Shown piece by piece: positions 11,101-23,434 of a DNA stretch of 64,000 nucleotides. The translations under genes were made by a program, and so were the position numbers. Every line of letters begins with the position of its first letter. The first letter of the stretch is position 1. Below the pieces are notes generated by a model, which saw nothing but the letters and a program-made list of their open reading frames with translations, ran no database searches and had not been told where the DNA came from. The DNA comes from Syncephalis fuscata (Eukaryota > Zoopagomycota > Zoopagomycetes > Zoopagales > Piptocephalidaceae), in NCBI GenBank assembly GCA_025786725.1, contig JAHLTZ010000014.1, forward strand, positions 248,001 through 312,000. The letters run 5' to 3'.

Positions 11101-11927
11101 GTAGTAGCGCTGATGATATTCTTTGATTTGTTCATTGTTCAAACGCATGATGTCCTGAGTGAGGCCACCGCATTCATAATAATATGTCGAATTGTCAGAA
11201 TAAAGCTGCTGACGCATGGCTCGATCCATCTGCATTTATGATCAGTTACTGATGTTCAATAATGTCCATATGCTTACCAAATCGGTAGATGTATTTTCTC
11301 GATCTGCCATTTCACTATAAACGACGCCCTGTCGTTTAGCTTGACCATCCCAGTGAAATACCTCTGTGACAAATTGATCATCTCGTAGCGTAGGAGACAG
11401 CACATGTTGCAGATAGACGGGTAGCACGTTCCGCATGCCCTCAACGCCCGCCGTGTCCAGCGTATACGCGGTATACGCTTCGGTGGTGTAAGCATTGGTA
11501 CCAGAAGATAACGAGCGACACGCTAATGTATCTAGGTAGCCACGTTGTGGATATTCTTTAGAACCACAAAATATTACTATTAATATCGCAAAAATGTAAG
11601 TTTGTTAGGCTGACTGGTTATGTTTATAAACATACAGTGCTCTAGCGTATGCGGTAGACCGCTATCACTTTTGTTGCCGGTCGGGACTACAATAGTAAGA
11701 TAACATAGTGGACCTGGAACATTCAACAAAACGACGCGTAATTCCGTGCCATTGTGCTTATATACAGTGGTGGGATAGTTTATAGCTGGGCTATAATATT
11801 CCAGTTCTTCAGTAACAGTGAACGTCATTTTGAATAAAGTAAGAAAGGGGTATTTTTCTTCTATTAACGAAATATCGATTAATCTTTTTGCAAACACGTT
11901 AATACTGCCATTAACTACACTTTGCAT
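8114..11927 (-). CDS. M16-family zinc metallopeptidase (SDD3/YOL098C-like)
   Basis: Seven exons on the minus strand join in frame to about 1162 residues: 11927-11636, 11576-11278, 11229-10881, 10815-10208, 10160-8529, 8476-8358 and 8303-8114. The inverted zincin motif HTLEH is at about residues 93-97. It is split from the following GSKEYPQRG by intron 1, and the expected third zinc ligand lies in VVYSEMADREN. The layout matches large cytosolic M16 proteins related to yeast YOL098C rather than mitochondrial processing peptidases. An acidic insert (EETNSDSNDEKD) and a very acidic C-terminus (DSDEEEDGSDE) are present. M16 enzymes form a closed chamber and degrade peptides. The start could instead be Met34 (MTFTVTEELEYY), where family homology begins; the first 33 residues may be untranslated. 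Confidence 0.9.
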
Positions 11928-11956
11928 TAAATGGCATTACTATATTTAGTAATTAT

Positions 11957-12260
11957 AAATTATCTATTTTTTCCCACACTAAATAACTGTAAATGCGCAC
12001 TTTTTTAACCATTATTCCCCACTTGCGCGGGAGATAACTATATAACTAAATAGTTTTTATTCTCAATAAGAAATTTTAAATTCTTTTAACGCATATTGTT
12101 AAACATTGATATATGTTTATAATTGTTGCTCTATTTTTGTTGTTGCTTTCTAATTTACTACAAAGATAAAAACAGATACTATTCAAATAATACGTTTATT
12201 CATTGTTGTTACTGTAATTTGATAATTCTTGCCATCAATTATAGCGTTAATAAGTTTATT
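11957..12260 (+). repeat. Dispersed repeat family 2, copy A
   Basis: Aligns in order with 20372-20680. Shared blocks include AAATTATCTAT, ACACTAAATAA, TGTTTATAATTGT, CTATTCAAA and ATCAATTATAGCGTTAATA. I see no ORF or clear terminal repeats. It may be an old transposon fragment. Confidence 0.65.
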
Positions 12261-12879
12261 TAAATAAACAATATAACATACTATTTGATTTTATTGAAAC
12301 ATTTGAGACTAATTATTATTATTGTTGTTGGCCATGCATAGAAAGATTGCTTGAATATTAATAGAAGCCATATGATTGCGATTCCATATCATTCCGCATT
12401 TATTGTTGTTACATCTATGTACAACATGGATTATTGCATCTGAATGATCTTTTCTATTTTCTAATATTCTAGTATTGTATTTTAGGCATATTTGTGATGT
12501 ATGATCAATATTAATATAATTATTATAAAAGTCGTTTATTAAACAACCACTTTCCTATAGCCAATCTGACTAAATAAATGGCATTTTAAGCAATTAATAT
12601 CATAATGACAATATATGTATATTAAAGCAGTAATAAAGATAACTACTTAATTACATTATTGTATCAATAATTATACATAAATTAATTAATATTGAATGTA
12701 ATATTATACATGTTATAGTAATGAATGGGTGCTTAATTGTATCTAAAAGTGCTGAGGGATGAAATGGATAAATAAAAAACGTAGGAGTCAAGGTACAATA
12801 ACTTCCATATATTAATTTATTAGTAGGCTCATGTGATCCAGTGTCAAAAGACCAAAGCTGACATCCTTTACTTGATTGA

Positions 12880-12965
12880 ACTACACATTTGTTATTCTAC
12901 TAAACATGGAACTGGATGGTGAGTAACATTAAATAATCGAATTATAATGTTTTAAATACTTTACA
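12880..12965 (+). repeat. Dispersed repeat family 1, diverged copy B
   Basis: ACACATTTGTTATTCTACT, AAACATGGAACTGGATGGTG, AGTAACAT and TTATAATGTTTTAAATACT line up with the copy at 40866-40935. It is more diverged than the other copies. Confidence 0.5.
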
Positions 12966-13451
12966 GCAACAATAACATAAATTAGCATTTATTTATTTAT
13001 TATATTTTATTGCAAGTAGCATGAAATACTATTTAAAATCTATTTTGATATTGAAAATAGTGTAGATTAATTAATATTAATGGATTCAATCAGAGTTGAT
13101 GTGACACTACTTCAACAAACCACTTCAGTAGTAAAAGCTGATTGACGATTTATTATTCGAGTTATGGATCTTTTTATCCTTCAGTTTAAGGATAAGGACT
13201 CAAAGTACAATAGCTCCATATTTATAAATAAAATAATGGCTAAATATGATTATTAAAGATATTGTATAATTTAATGTAAAAGAATAACCAGTACTTTATA
13301 GCTATTTAAATGTAATGATCAAGTATAGACACAATAATAATAATAATAATAATAGACTTGTCGATAATATTAGTTATGATATAGTGCAACCATTTGTATT
13401 CAACATAATGGCAACCAACTAATTGCCAATAACTACTTATGACTAAACTAA

Positions 13452-16400
13452 CTATGATTTTAGTCGGTATTGACCACCGACCCATAGCAGCTTCTCTTCT
13501 GTAACCATGCTATCTAGCATGTCGCGTAGTTCACTCGAACTTTTTGTAAACTTGATTGGCCCTTGTAGAAACATCGTCAGCGTAGTATGAATACGCTCCA
13601 AAGGCTGTGGACCCATGCTGGAAAGCATATTCTTAATAATGTTCCAGTAAAGTTTCGCTTCTTCTTCGGATAGTCCCAAAGCAGCAGCTGCACTGGAAGT
13701 CGATGTGCTTGCTACGCCGTCTCCGTTCGTTTCGTCAGCCAACATAGCACCTAGCAATGCAAGATAGCACAATAGGGTTGCTATGCGTTAGTTTTGTAAT
13801 ACAATATCTATAAGCAATGCTCTTACCTTGCGCGTCTTCATGTTCCTCCAGCGAGGATTGAATCGTAAATCGACCGATACTTTGCTCCTTAAGAATGCCA
13901 TGGCTACACCAAAAATATAAACGCCGTCGTAGTTGCGGTAATGGCATTTGTAGTGTATCAGATAACTCGGATATATCCCAAATATCTATAGCATAAATAT
14001 AGTTATTAATTAACCTACTAATGAGAAAAATAAACTTACCGTGATCGTCAAATGCCATAATGACTGTGGCATGAGGTGGTGAAACATGGAATTCAACTTT
14101 ACGCTCATCAAATTCAAGTTCCAAATGAACACTGCCCACTTGTGGTACCCATTTAAGTTTGCGTCGTGGTTTATAACCGGTAAATGCATCGCTAGATGCT
14201 GTGCATAGCCTTATTATTATTATTATTATTATTAAAAATTAGTTGCTTGTATTGTTGATATAGCTCAAATATACTTACTCATCAATTACATCAGGCAAAT
14301 TAAATGTTTCTGATTTAAATTCTGGCCATGAAAGACGCGAAAGAACAATTGGCCGTAGTAAAGTTGATTCCTATGGCAAATAAAAACAATTATACAATCT
14401 TCCATCAATATAACCTTTTCCAAATCATTATTACTTACATCATCATTTGGAATAATTTGATCTTGGTGTAAGTATTGTTCAAATCGTTTACTATCGGCAA
14501 AATCCTTAATCATCACTTCGCAGGACTGCAAATTCGTTTCACCAAAACGTAGTTTTAACATCTCCAAATTACGGATCTAATTATAGTCAATCAATAGTCC
14601 ATTTACATCTTGATACCATTCAATTTTAATACTCTACCTCTTTTTCCGTATCATAGTCGTCAATAGCCAAAAGACGCTCGGCAAACATCGCTTGGAATGC
14701 TTTTACAAATACATCACGCGTCTTGTATATACTAATCAACATACTGATAGCATCGGCATTACGGCGATGAAGTGTATCCAATCCTGTTGCAATGTTTAAA
14801 AGATCATGTCGGATGGTTAGTATTAAGTAGCACTTTGCTATACCGTTATACTCACGAGGTCCAGCATCAATGGGGATCGGTTCCCAATCAGCATCATCGC
14901 CATCTTCATCTTCTGAATCGGATGTATAGCCACCTTGCATAGCATCACCAGCCGTTAATTCCTCGATCAGATCTGACCTTGACTCGTTCATTAAATCCTC
15001 AGCAATACATCGAATGGTATCGTCTCGCTGACTATAGTAAATGAATTGGCATTTGTTTTATAATTACTACTAGTCTTACCGAAGATAATTACGCACTGGA
15101 TCAGCCACTCGTTCTAACAAAGTACCGGGTGGATCAATAAAGCGAAGACATCGAATCATTGACACATAATGCATAAGAATGTCCGAAGTATCTGCGCCGG
15201 GGTGTAAAAGACGCTTTTCAAGTCTAATTTTGTCTCGCTGTTTAACTATTGAATTCATAATAGCTAAATATACTTACGAAATTGACAAAGCTGCCACTAA
15301 TTGATCTCGTTGACGTGGTGTTTTTAAACAAATCTATTTAAATTAAATATATCAGTTGTCAAAGTGTTTAATCACTTTCTCAACTACCTTTAAATCTTCT
15401 AATGCACCTTTACAAGCTGGATATTCAACAATAATATTAAATAGCTCAGAAATCCTTAATGATTTGTTAGTAATAGATTATTATTATCATTAGCATTACT
15501 ATTATTATTATCATTATTACATATTTAAACTTACCGAATGTTTGCCAAACTACGCGAAAGATGAATGGCCAATGTATCGCGCCAAGTAAAAAAAGAACTA
15601 TTTTCACGCATTCCTATTCAAATACATTAACAGCTATATCCGCTATGACTATTTACTTACCATAGTAAAATAAATAGTAAATCCAAGGCAATAGCACATG
15701 ATTTAGCCAATAATTGCACTGAGAATAGACCGATGTATCAAAAGAGCCACGCGTCATTGAATAGACCAAATACTCCATAGCTTGGGTTGATACTTTAATA
15801 ACAATTTGACGCAGCCATTGGCCATCTACCACGGTCAACTGTTCACGTATTTGACGCATCTCTTTCAGTGCTTCTATTTGTTGAGATCGTTCTTCAGAGT
15901 GTGTACGATAAATAGAAGCATCATGAGATACTGATTGCAGCTCATTAGAGATTTTATCTAATGCAGATATTAACTCTGTAGGTTGGGTAACTTTTGGTAA
16001 TGGTAAATGATCTATGTCACGCTGTATATCTTCAAATGTTTGTAACAGATTACGCGAGTAATAAAATGCCATGGGCCATAGACTACTTGGTAAAAGTGTT
16101 TTAATAACTCCCTGTACTCTACTCATAAATTGGTCATGCTGTGACGATCTATACATTGTCAGTCATTATCATTAGCAGTTGATAGTTGTCGTATTCATTT
16201 ATATAGTTACTCTAGAAATAACGATGCTCGCCTGTCAATTCGATTAACCGCTGCCAAAATCAATCGATTCAGATGAAGAAACGTTTCGGATATCCACGAA
16301 AGTAGTTCTGGCTGTTCCCATAGCTCATTACCCTCCGTATCTATGGTAATACGCTCCTAGTTGATGCTATTTAGACTAAATTCTATATAAACAGTATATC

Positions 16401-16846
16401 CTACCCAATATTGTTGATCAGCTAAAGCAATTTCTTGAGACAAACTACTGACAAGTTGTTGCTGCGCCACCTCTAGTCAATTGGTTATCAATTTATTAAT
16501 AGCTGTATAATAGTACTTGTTAATAGATACTTGCCTGTTAAATAGTCAAGAAACTGTGTCCAAAGATTAAGCTGCCGTATACTAGTACGTAGCGAGTTCG
16601 CTTGAGCCTTTGCTAGCACTACAAACATACAAACATCAGTAAAAGTATTCGATAATCAATACAGCCAGAATCCACCTTCGTTCGATTGAAGAAGACGCGG
16701 TATATTCTCCCATAGCTTAATAGTATTCATTAGCTGTCGTCAATATTTATTAGATTACTTACTTGAGAGATCTCTATAATGCTACTCTCCTCTAAAGTGG
16801 CCGAACTAGGCTGTTTTTGTCTAGAATTATGTGTTCTATTCGTCAT
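13452..16846 (-). CDS. APC2: Anaphase-promoting complex subunit 2 (cullin homologue)
   Basis: About 17 short exons on the minus strand give roughly 800 residues, close to the usual APC2 length. Exon 1 (16846-16763) starts MTNRTHNSRQ. The cullin-type region contains EKRLLHPGADTSDIL, DPVRNYLRQRDDTIRCI, an acidic loop (TSDSEDEDGDDADW), MFAERLLAIDDYDTEKEIRN and LEMLKLRFGE. VHLELEFDERKVEF follows. The protein ends in the APC2 winged-helix domain (LERIHTTLTMFLQG...LLWVGGQYRLKS). APC2 binds the RING subunit APC11 and forms the catalytic core of the APC/C ubiquitin ligase. Intron 3 has a GC donor (ACAG|GCAAGT, donor at 16534-16533). The intron before LEKRLL needs the acceptor at 15224. The gene is divergent from the D-box protein at 17010. 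Confidence 0.9.
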
Positions 16847-17009
16847 ATTCAAAAAGTGCAATACGCGCAATAAAACAATGACAACAACAGAATTGGGCAG
16901 ACGTGCCTTTTACTTTTGCATTCCTTAAGATTCCATACTTTTGTTACTTCTTTATTAACTACTTTTTATTGGCCATAACAATTACGACTTTCTTGGAAAT
17001 AAGAGCAAT
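16847..17009. promoter_or_regulatory. Divergent promoter between APC2 and the D-box gene
   Basis: Only 163 bp separate the two divergent start codons, so the genes must share or overlap promoters. No element was identified with confidence. Confidence 0.6.
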
Positions 17010-18337
17010 ATGCATCGACGACAAAGACCGCAGGAAGGCGTTTTGATTGACCAGGAGAATGCAGGCATGCTAGGCCGAACACCGGGCGTGTCTCGCGGTA
17101 TTCTATCGGCCAAAATGGATTCCAATTCACTGGCATTTAAAACACCAAATCCTCGCTTGGGTACGTTGCTTTGTATAACCTAACTATGCGGTGCTTGATA
17201 CCGTATACTAACGATGTAGCGGTGTAGCTGACACCAAGGCAATGAATACAGCAATGGCAGCACCAATCAATAAACGGCGTCTACTAGGTGATATTACCAA
17301 TGCAACACCTTATGTTCAAACAGTCGAGAAATCAAGCCATTTACCATCGGCACGGTCTCAAGTAAATATGCGTAGGCAAAGTGGACAGTATTTACCAAAT
17401 ACCAGATCTACAACAACACCCACTGCAACATCCACCATGTCTACTGTAACAATTGTAGATACGACAATTGACGAGAACATTGAGTACATGCCACCACGAT
17501 CATCAGGTGATTAAATATAATTACTTTACTTTGATATTTATAGTTGCTATTTAATTAATTAGAATTACCATTCAAAGCGGAACTACCTCTTAATTGGCAT
17601 CGGTTGACTGGTCCTGATAATCCACAAAGCTGCCATTTCCGTCGTGATAACAATAGTAGTAGTATGTCACTTAATGATTGGTCATTGAGTCGAGTGCCAG
17701 AAACATTACGGACACCATTTAGACTAAAAGATAGTAAGTAATTCAATGGATTAAAACACACAGTATAACTTTACAATCAATAGAAGGTTTATTCTACCAA
17801 AATAACCGGCATTTGCTAGTTGATATTGAGCCTCTAGTGATTAACGATGATGAATTGAGTCTTTCAAATTTGCTACATCCGATTGAATTTCCTATTCCTG
17901 ACTCATACACAAAACGTCTTCTGCCAAGTACAGTCTACGCTGCTAACGATAGACGCAGTTCTTTTGGAAAGCCTCAAATTAACAATCAGCAGGCTGGTCG
18001 TAGTCGTAGGCATGGCTCTAGCTATTCAAATCAATCTGGCTATAGTCGTATAGCGTTTTCAGCAAGTAAACGATCCTCTCGGACTCAGCGTTTTCCCTCG
18101 CGCTTACCTGTGCTGTCTAAACTAAAGGCTCGCCACGATGTACAACCATCATTGTTGTATGATCATAAGCCTTATACTGGCTATCGTAGCACTACAACAA
18201 CCGTAACATCATCCAATTATGATAATCTAGACCACAGTAGTCGTTCGAGAATACCTCGATATCATAACCTGACTGCCTCTGCATTAAATGCAATGCATTC
18301 GAAGGATACAACATCTAGCAAACGTTATCAGCGATGA
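17010..18337 (+). CDS. D-box protein, candidate securin (Cut2/Pds1-like)
   Basis: Four exons (17010-17160, 17228-17506, 17563-17733, 17784-18337) join in frame to 384 residues. The protein is basic, rich in Ser, Thr and Arg, and apparently disordered. Residues 67-75 read RRLLGDITN, a perfect RxxLxxIxN destruction box. A KEN-like QEN is at 15-17 and KTP at 44-46. Near residue 135 is ENIEYMPP, followed by a Pro-Leu-containing segment. From family knowledge, fungal securins combine an N-terminal D-box with an acidic DIE-x-x-P separase-inhibitory segment; S. pombe Cut2 has a very similar IEYMPP, as I recall it. Securin blocks separase until APC/C destroys it. No cyclin box, kinase domain or long coiled coil is visible. 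Divergent placement from APC2 fits a cell-cycle role. The securin call is inference; the D-box is seen directly. Confidence 0.6.
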
Positions 18338-18483
18338 AATAGTAAATAGTTGCTTTCTGATTATAAATAATAAATATATAGCATTGCTTTAAAATACATT
18401 GATTTAACATTGTAAATAAGAAAACAAGAAATAGTTAAATAACACTCTTTATTATTTATCGCTAATAATAAATAAAAAAATAA

Positions 18484-19179
18484 CTAGAGATTGAGTAGCA
18501 TTGCACTAACTGCAACAAAGGCCGTCGAACCAATTATGGCTGAATTGGAGATATAGTAGGTGGGACTTGTAGATGATGATGAATATTTTTTGTCAGCTTC
18601 ATCGCACATTTCCAGCGTGTTTTTAGCTTTTGCTGCTAATTCACTGGCAATATCATTGGCAAACGAGTTTGCTCTAATAGGCTTCCAAGTAAGCCTTGGT
18701 TCGAAGAGAGAACGTTCACAGGCTTGGCATGTCTTTATGTTGGAGTCATTATACGTCTTGTGGTTACAATACGTGCCATCGATTTCTTTTTTACAACCAT
18801 AGTCTCTTATCAGTGGATAGACCAGCCAATCCGCATAAAAGTTCCAGATTTTTGTCTGTTTCTTCTCCAGCTCGCTTTTGCACGAGCTTTCGAGCGTATC
18901 AAGTGCTTTATTAACTTGAGTATCCGCACAACGATGACCAGGTGCGCCGTCACTTGGCGCCTCACATACGGATCTACTGGCGGCAGGCGTTGTGGCATTT
19001 AGTAGAGTTTTAAAACACTCTGGCTTTAAATCGGTGCTGCTCAGTGCTTTTTGACAGTTTTCTGAAATAGTCGAGGACTTGGATTTGGCAGGCACGGTAC
19101 TATTGGTATTTGAAGCCTGCCCCATGGCTGCGCCTACAATAGCCAGGATCGGAATAAGTGTTTTCAATGAAAGAAACAT
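18484..19179 (-). CDS. Cysteine-rich secreted or surface protein, likely GPI-anchored
   Basis: Single exon, 231 residues. It begins with a signal peptide (MFLSLKTLIPILAIVGAAMG), followed by a Ser/Thr-rich spacer. The central domain has about a dozen cysteines (for example CQKALSS, ECFKTLL, CADTQ, CKSELEKK, YGCKKEIDGTYC, CQACERS, EMCDEADKK). It ends with a Ser-rich stretch and a C-terminal hydrophobic tail (SAIIGSTAFVAVSAMLLNL), as expected for GPI attachment. Similar architectures occur among fungal cell-wall proteins, but I do not recognise a named family. Several overlapping frames on the other strand are shadows. Enzymatic function is unlikely. Confidence 0.8.
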   Translation of the reverse strand: MFLSLKTLIPILAIVGAAMGQASNTNSTVPAKSKSSTISENCQKALSSTDLKPECFKTLLNATTPAASRSVCEAPSDGAPGHRCADTQVNKALDTLESSCKSELEKKQTKIWNFYADWLVYPLIRDYGCKKEIDGTYCNHKTYNDSNIKTCQACERSLFEPRLTWKPIRANSFANDIASELAAKAKNTLEMCDEADKKYSSSSTSPTYYISNSAIIGSTAFVAVSAMLLNL

Positions 19180-20941
19180 GCTAAATAAAAAAATAAAAAA
19201 TGCAATGATTTGAAAGGAAGCTGGTAATTTGCAAGTGTTATTTTACAAGCAAGTGTTATTTTGATGCAGGTTTAAATAACTGAAGAGGTGCAGCTCAATG
19301 TAATCTTTTTGGTAAGACAATATTATAACTAGGTGAAGGTTGAATCAACTAAAGCATTGTCTAGAGTTGTGAACAAACTAAACTGTAGTCATCGGACACC
19401 TTTGCTGTTTGTCGAATATACATCTAGCCTGTATTATCTAGTAAAATATTACACCAATAATATTTGATGATTAAAGCTATGAATAAAATTACTGTTATAA
19501 ATTGTTCTAAAAATACTACTGCTTTGTCTTAGTATCCAACATAATTGATCAGTGACTGATGGCAACAAGTAATTTTTAGACAAAAAAGTAATAAAATGTT
19601 ACACACGCTTCTTTGTTCATTTCTAATAATAAATGTAAATAGACTGTTAGAGCAATAACAAAAAAGTAAACAGCGTCACAGTAATTACAACAAAAAATTC
19701 TATGTCTTTGCTTAAATGACCATTTTTACAATAAGATAGACAACAAAGAAATCGATTGCTTGTTGCACAGAAATAATAAAGTGTTTAGTATATTTCGGCT
19801 TTTACAGATTGCTGTGTATTTTGAATTTATATGTAGTATGCTTTGGATATCGTTTTTGCAAACGATTAATCTATTGATTTAATTAATGGTACTTATCTAT
19901 ATGTTATTTATGATATTTGAAGATTACTAAAATATGATTATTAAATATGACAATAAAAGCTATCCGGTTCCTTCATTATTTATTATAGCAGACGCCATTG
20001 AACTGATTTCTATTGCAGCTTTTTGGATATAAGAAGATAGTTATATGAATAGCATTACTTTTACTATTTATTAAAGTATAGCTAATATTATTTCTATTTA
20101 TTTGTTTTATTGCTCTTATAATAATTAACCATCTGTTATTTTATAGCATTGCAACTATCACAGTTATTATTACTTGTTGTGCATGACAATAACATTGATT
20201 GTACTTAAATCACACAATAACAGATACTAAATATTTAGTCTGCTGGTTATTTTAAGTCAGGACATGACTAAAGTTATTACTGCATGTTATTCTAAACTGC
20301 ACCTTTTTATCTTCAAAATCAAAGCAGATTTAAATTAGCTTAATAGCTGGTGTTTCCATATTAAATAACTGTAAATTATCTATCTTTCTACACTAAATAA
20401 TTGTAGCTACATGCTTTTTACTATATTTCATGCGCTATTTTTTGTATAAATGGAAATGGTTATATAAAAATGAGGGTTTATTAGCAATAAAAGTATTAGA
20501 ATTTTCTAACTCATATTGTTACATATTTACGTATGTTTATAATTGTCATTTTATTTTTATGTAACTTTATAGTTCATCACAAAAACAAAACAAATGCTAT
20601 TCAAAGCATATGCTATCTATTACCACTGCTGTAATTTCACAAGTATTTATATCAATTATAGCGTTAATAGATCATATAGTTATTTTGTATCAATCAACTA
20701 GCTATTAATAATTTAAAAGCTTTATATTTCTATCAACAACTCGATGTACTTTTATACTCCATTTATAAATAGGATACTAGTAATATCAATCTTTAATGGA
20801 TTGATGCAGTCGTGTAACCGCCGTGTCTTAAACAGGTCAAAGATGTTCATGGCCATGCAGCGCCCTTTTCTTTCTACTTGTACCCACTATTGTTCCTCTT
20901 GTCTATTGCTTACCAATTCTAACATTTATTTCTAGCTAGTC
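19180..20941. other. AT-rich intergenic region
   Basis: No supported gene in about 1.76 kb. Contains family 2 repeat copy B near its right end. The left part presumably includes the promoter of the surface-protein gene. Confidence 0.55.
20372..20680 (+). repeat. Dispersed repeat family 2, copy B
   Basis: Same orientation and block order as 11957-12260, with many substitutions and small indels. It ends in the well-conserved ATCAATTATAGCGTTAATA. Confidence 0.65.
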
Positions 20942-23010
20942 ATGAATTTACGCACTAATAATGGATGTTTATGGCAAAATCACGACATTTTATTGTATTT
21001 GTGTCAATTTATCGATGGCCAAGAATTAATACTTTTTGCAACCAGCTGTCGACTTATTTATCAAACAATAGTTGATCGGCCTGATTATTGGGAACGACGA
21101 TATAAAAGTGTATTTTCATTAGGTGATCGGCGTGAACAAGAATGGCTTACATGGTATAATTGGCACATTAATCCTACAACAAACTTAAAATCTATACCCG
21201 ATGTAAATCAGGCAAAACAAAAACATTTATTATCACCTGCCATTACAAATATTAATACTACTGATAATGGATACGCATTATCTACTAGTTATTTGCAATA
21301 CATTCCTAATTTCGATGCCACTCGATGGTTTTATGCTTATCAAAAACGTCGACAAACCAATAGCAACTTTATGGCAGGCCGATTCAAAAAGCAGATATGC
21401 CAATTTCCAATCGATGAACACGCTGGACTAGAATTATTTGAGGCAAATCCTTGGTATGCATTATTATTAGACAAGAACGAGGGTAGGCTTTGGTCAATTC
21501 AACATGATGTCTTTAGTAAGAAAAATAAGGACATTAGTAATGGATTGGCATGGAAGGAATTGAATATTCCATTACCGCCATCGTTATTTGAATTCAAAGA
21601 CGCGATTTCCTATGGCTATGGGTTACGTCGGTTTGTTGTGGCTTCCGTTGTTTTAATGACATATGACGACGTGGCGCCTGTGGCTATTGGCGATCCAATA
21701 GGTAAATAATAAACACCAACACTAATGATTATGTCACATATTTATTAATACCATTAAAAATAGTAAATATAGATGAATTGGAAGCACAGTATATTAGAGA
21801 AAATGAATCTAAAGTTTTTAACACTTTAAATGGACGCACTAATATTCCCTCGGCCATTACACTCTTAAATGAACGAGAAAGTGACTTGCGCAAAGCCGTT
21901 CTAGTATGGCCTAATACTGGCAACTCATCTCCCAGTATTATTTATCTTGGACACGGATATCAAGACGGAGGAAAGGAAGAGAAACACTATCTTTCTGACA
22001 TTTATAATGAATGGGTGCTTTTTCGTACTGGTTATCCACTGTATCCATACCAGCAGCTTGATTTATTTGATTTGGATGGAAACCAATGGATAAAAGGACC
22101 AGAGTTAGGTGATTATAGTTTATCTTCTTGTATCCAGTTTGCTTCTTGCAACCAATGCCAATTTCTGGTGTGTAAAATGGTACATGAAGCTAAAAAGCTT
22201 GATCCTGCCTCTATTTTTATAACCACTCAAGATTCACAAGCTGTTAAAAGTGATTATCAATCATCTTACATTCGATGGGAGTTATTTAACGCTTTAAAGG
22301 GTCAATCTCAATGTGAAGTAATATTATCGAATCAAATTACCATTCTATACTGGCCAAACGCCACAATTCAGGTCAAGACATACACAGAAAGAATGTGTAT
22401 AATTACTGTAGATCATTCGAACTATAATGAATATGGCATTGATGGCAGAGCATTAAATATTTTAATGTTGTTTTTTGTATTTGGAAAGGATGCAGCGAAC
22501 ACTTCATCACAATCATTATTTGACGCTAGAGATTACGGCGAACTACTGCCAATTGACAGTTCAGACCAAGGACATATACTATGGAGTCGGCATATACATA
22601 ATGGCTTTTTTACAAACCTCTATAGTGAAAAGCTGATTATTCTTCAAAACAATGAAACATTTGATGTACTGGATGCTCGAGATGGAAATCTGTTGCGTTC
22701 AATTGCTTGTCCGTTCCGCGCAAAACTTACTCCATTTCTTGGATCTCTATGCGAGCTGTTTAGCTGGGATTACAAAGAAAATTGGTATATTGATATGTGC
22801 ACTGGCCGTATTTACAAACCACCAGCTTGTCTTACTAGCAGAAAAGCCAAGGACGACACTAAAGATAGATTTGCAGGTCCCATTGAAGTGTCGCATTTAC
22901 CGGCTGCAAAAAAAGACAGGACGTGGAACTACCCGGAATACAATGTATCAAACGCCGTTATTAATAGAATTAATATAAAAGATGGGCAATACGAAGTATA
23001 TATGTTATAA
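20942..23010 (+). CDS. F-box domain protein
   Basis: Two exons (20942-21701 and 21773-23010) join in frame to 665 residues. Residues about 14-55 look like an F-box: HDILLYLCQFIDGQELILFA, then TSCRLIYQTIVDRPDYWERRY. F-box proteins bind Skp1 and deliver substrates to SCF ubiquitin ligases. The long remainder has no obvious Leu-rich repeats. Short segments such as EVLDARDGNLLRS-like VLDARDGNLLRSI and NPWYALLLDKNEGRLWSI suggest a degenerate beta-propeller, but repeats could not be counted. The start is the first in-frame ATG, which directly begins the F-box region. The substrate and pathway are unknown. Confidence 0.7.
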
Positions 23011-23434
23011 ATAAAGCTTTATTTGCAAACATTAATACATTTAAACTAAACCTTCGATCTATTGAACATGATGATGAGTGATAAGTAGCATCAATCATCA
23101 AAATACTCATCATCATAGATTTACTATCCAGTATGTATATATCCAGTATATATACAGTACTTTTGAGCATAATTATGTTAATTTGGATTGTGTACTCGAT
23201 ATTATGTTGTTTGATTTCTATCTATCCTGAGTATATAGCCATAATTTATAACACTAAAGAAACATTAGAATTAATCAATAGTAAAATAAATCTAATAAAA
23301 ATCAATTCACCTCTTTTTTAAAATACTTGCTGCTTTGTTGTTCTTTTAACAAATACGTTGGTAGAATATCACCTGTTACTTTATATATACTAAGAACAGC
23401 CACAGTCATCCTATAGCATAGTACCTATTAAAGT
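23011..23434. other. Intergenic region with family 1 repeat
   Basis: Holds dispersed repeat family 1 copy C and the promoter of the LENG1-like gene. No other gene is supported. Confidence 0.55.
23055..23160 (+). repeat. Dispersed repeat family 1, copy C
   Basis: CGATCTATTGAACATGATGA, GTAGCATCAATCATCAAAAT, ACTCATCATCATAGATTTA and TATCCAGTATGTATATATCC match copy A block for block. The last block is partly duplicated. Confidence 0.75.

Larger units (their letters stand above)
11928..13451. other. AT-rich intergenic region with old repeats
   Basis: No gene is supported. It carries a copy of dispersed repeat family 2 (about 11957-12260) and a diverged copy of family 1 (about 12880-12965). A TAA-type microsatellite is present near 13330-13355. 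Confidence 0.55.

Noticed and set aside
12770-13250. Possible internal duplication (TACAATARCTTCCATAT-like blocks)
   Set aside because: Only one short block is convincingly shared; too weak in AT-rich DNA.
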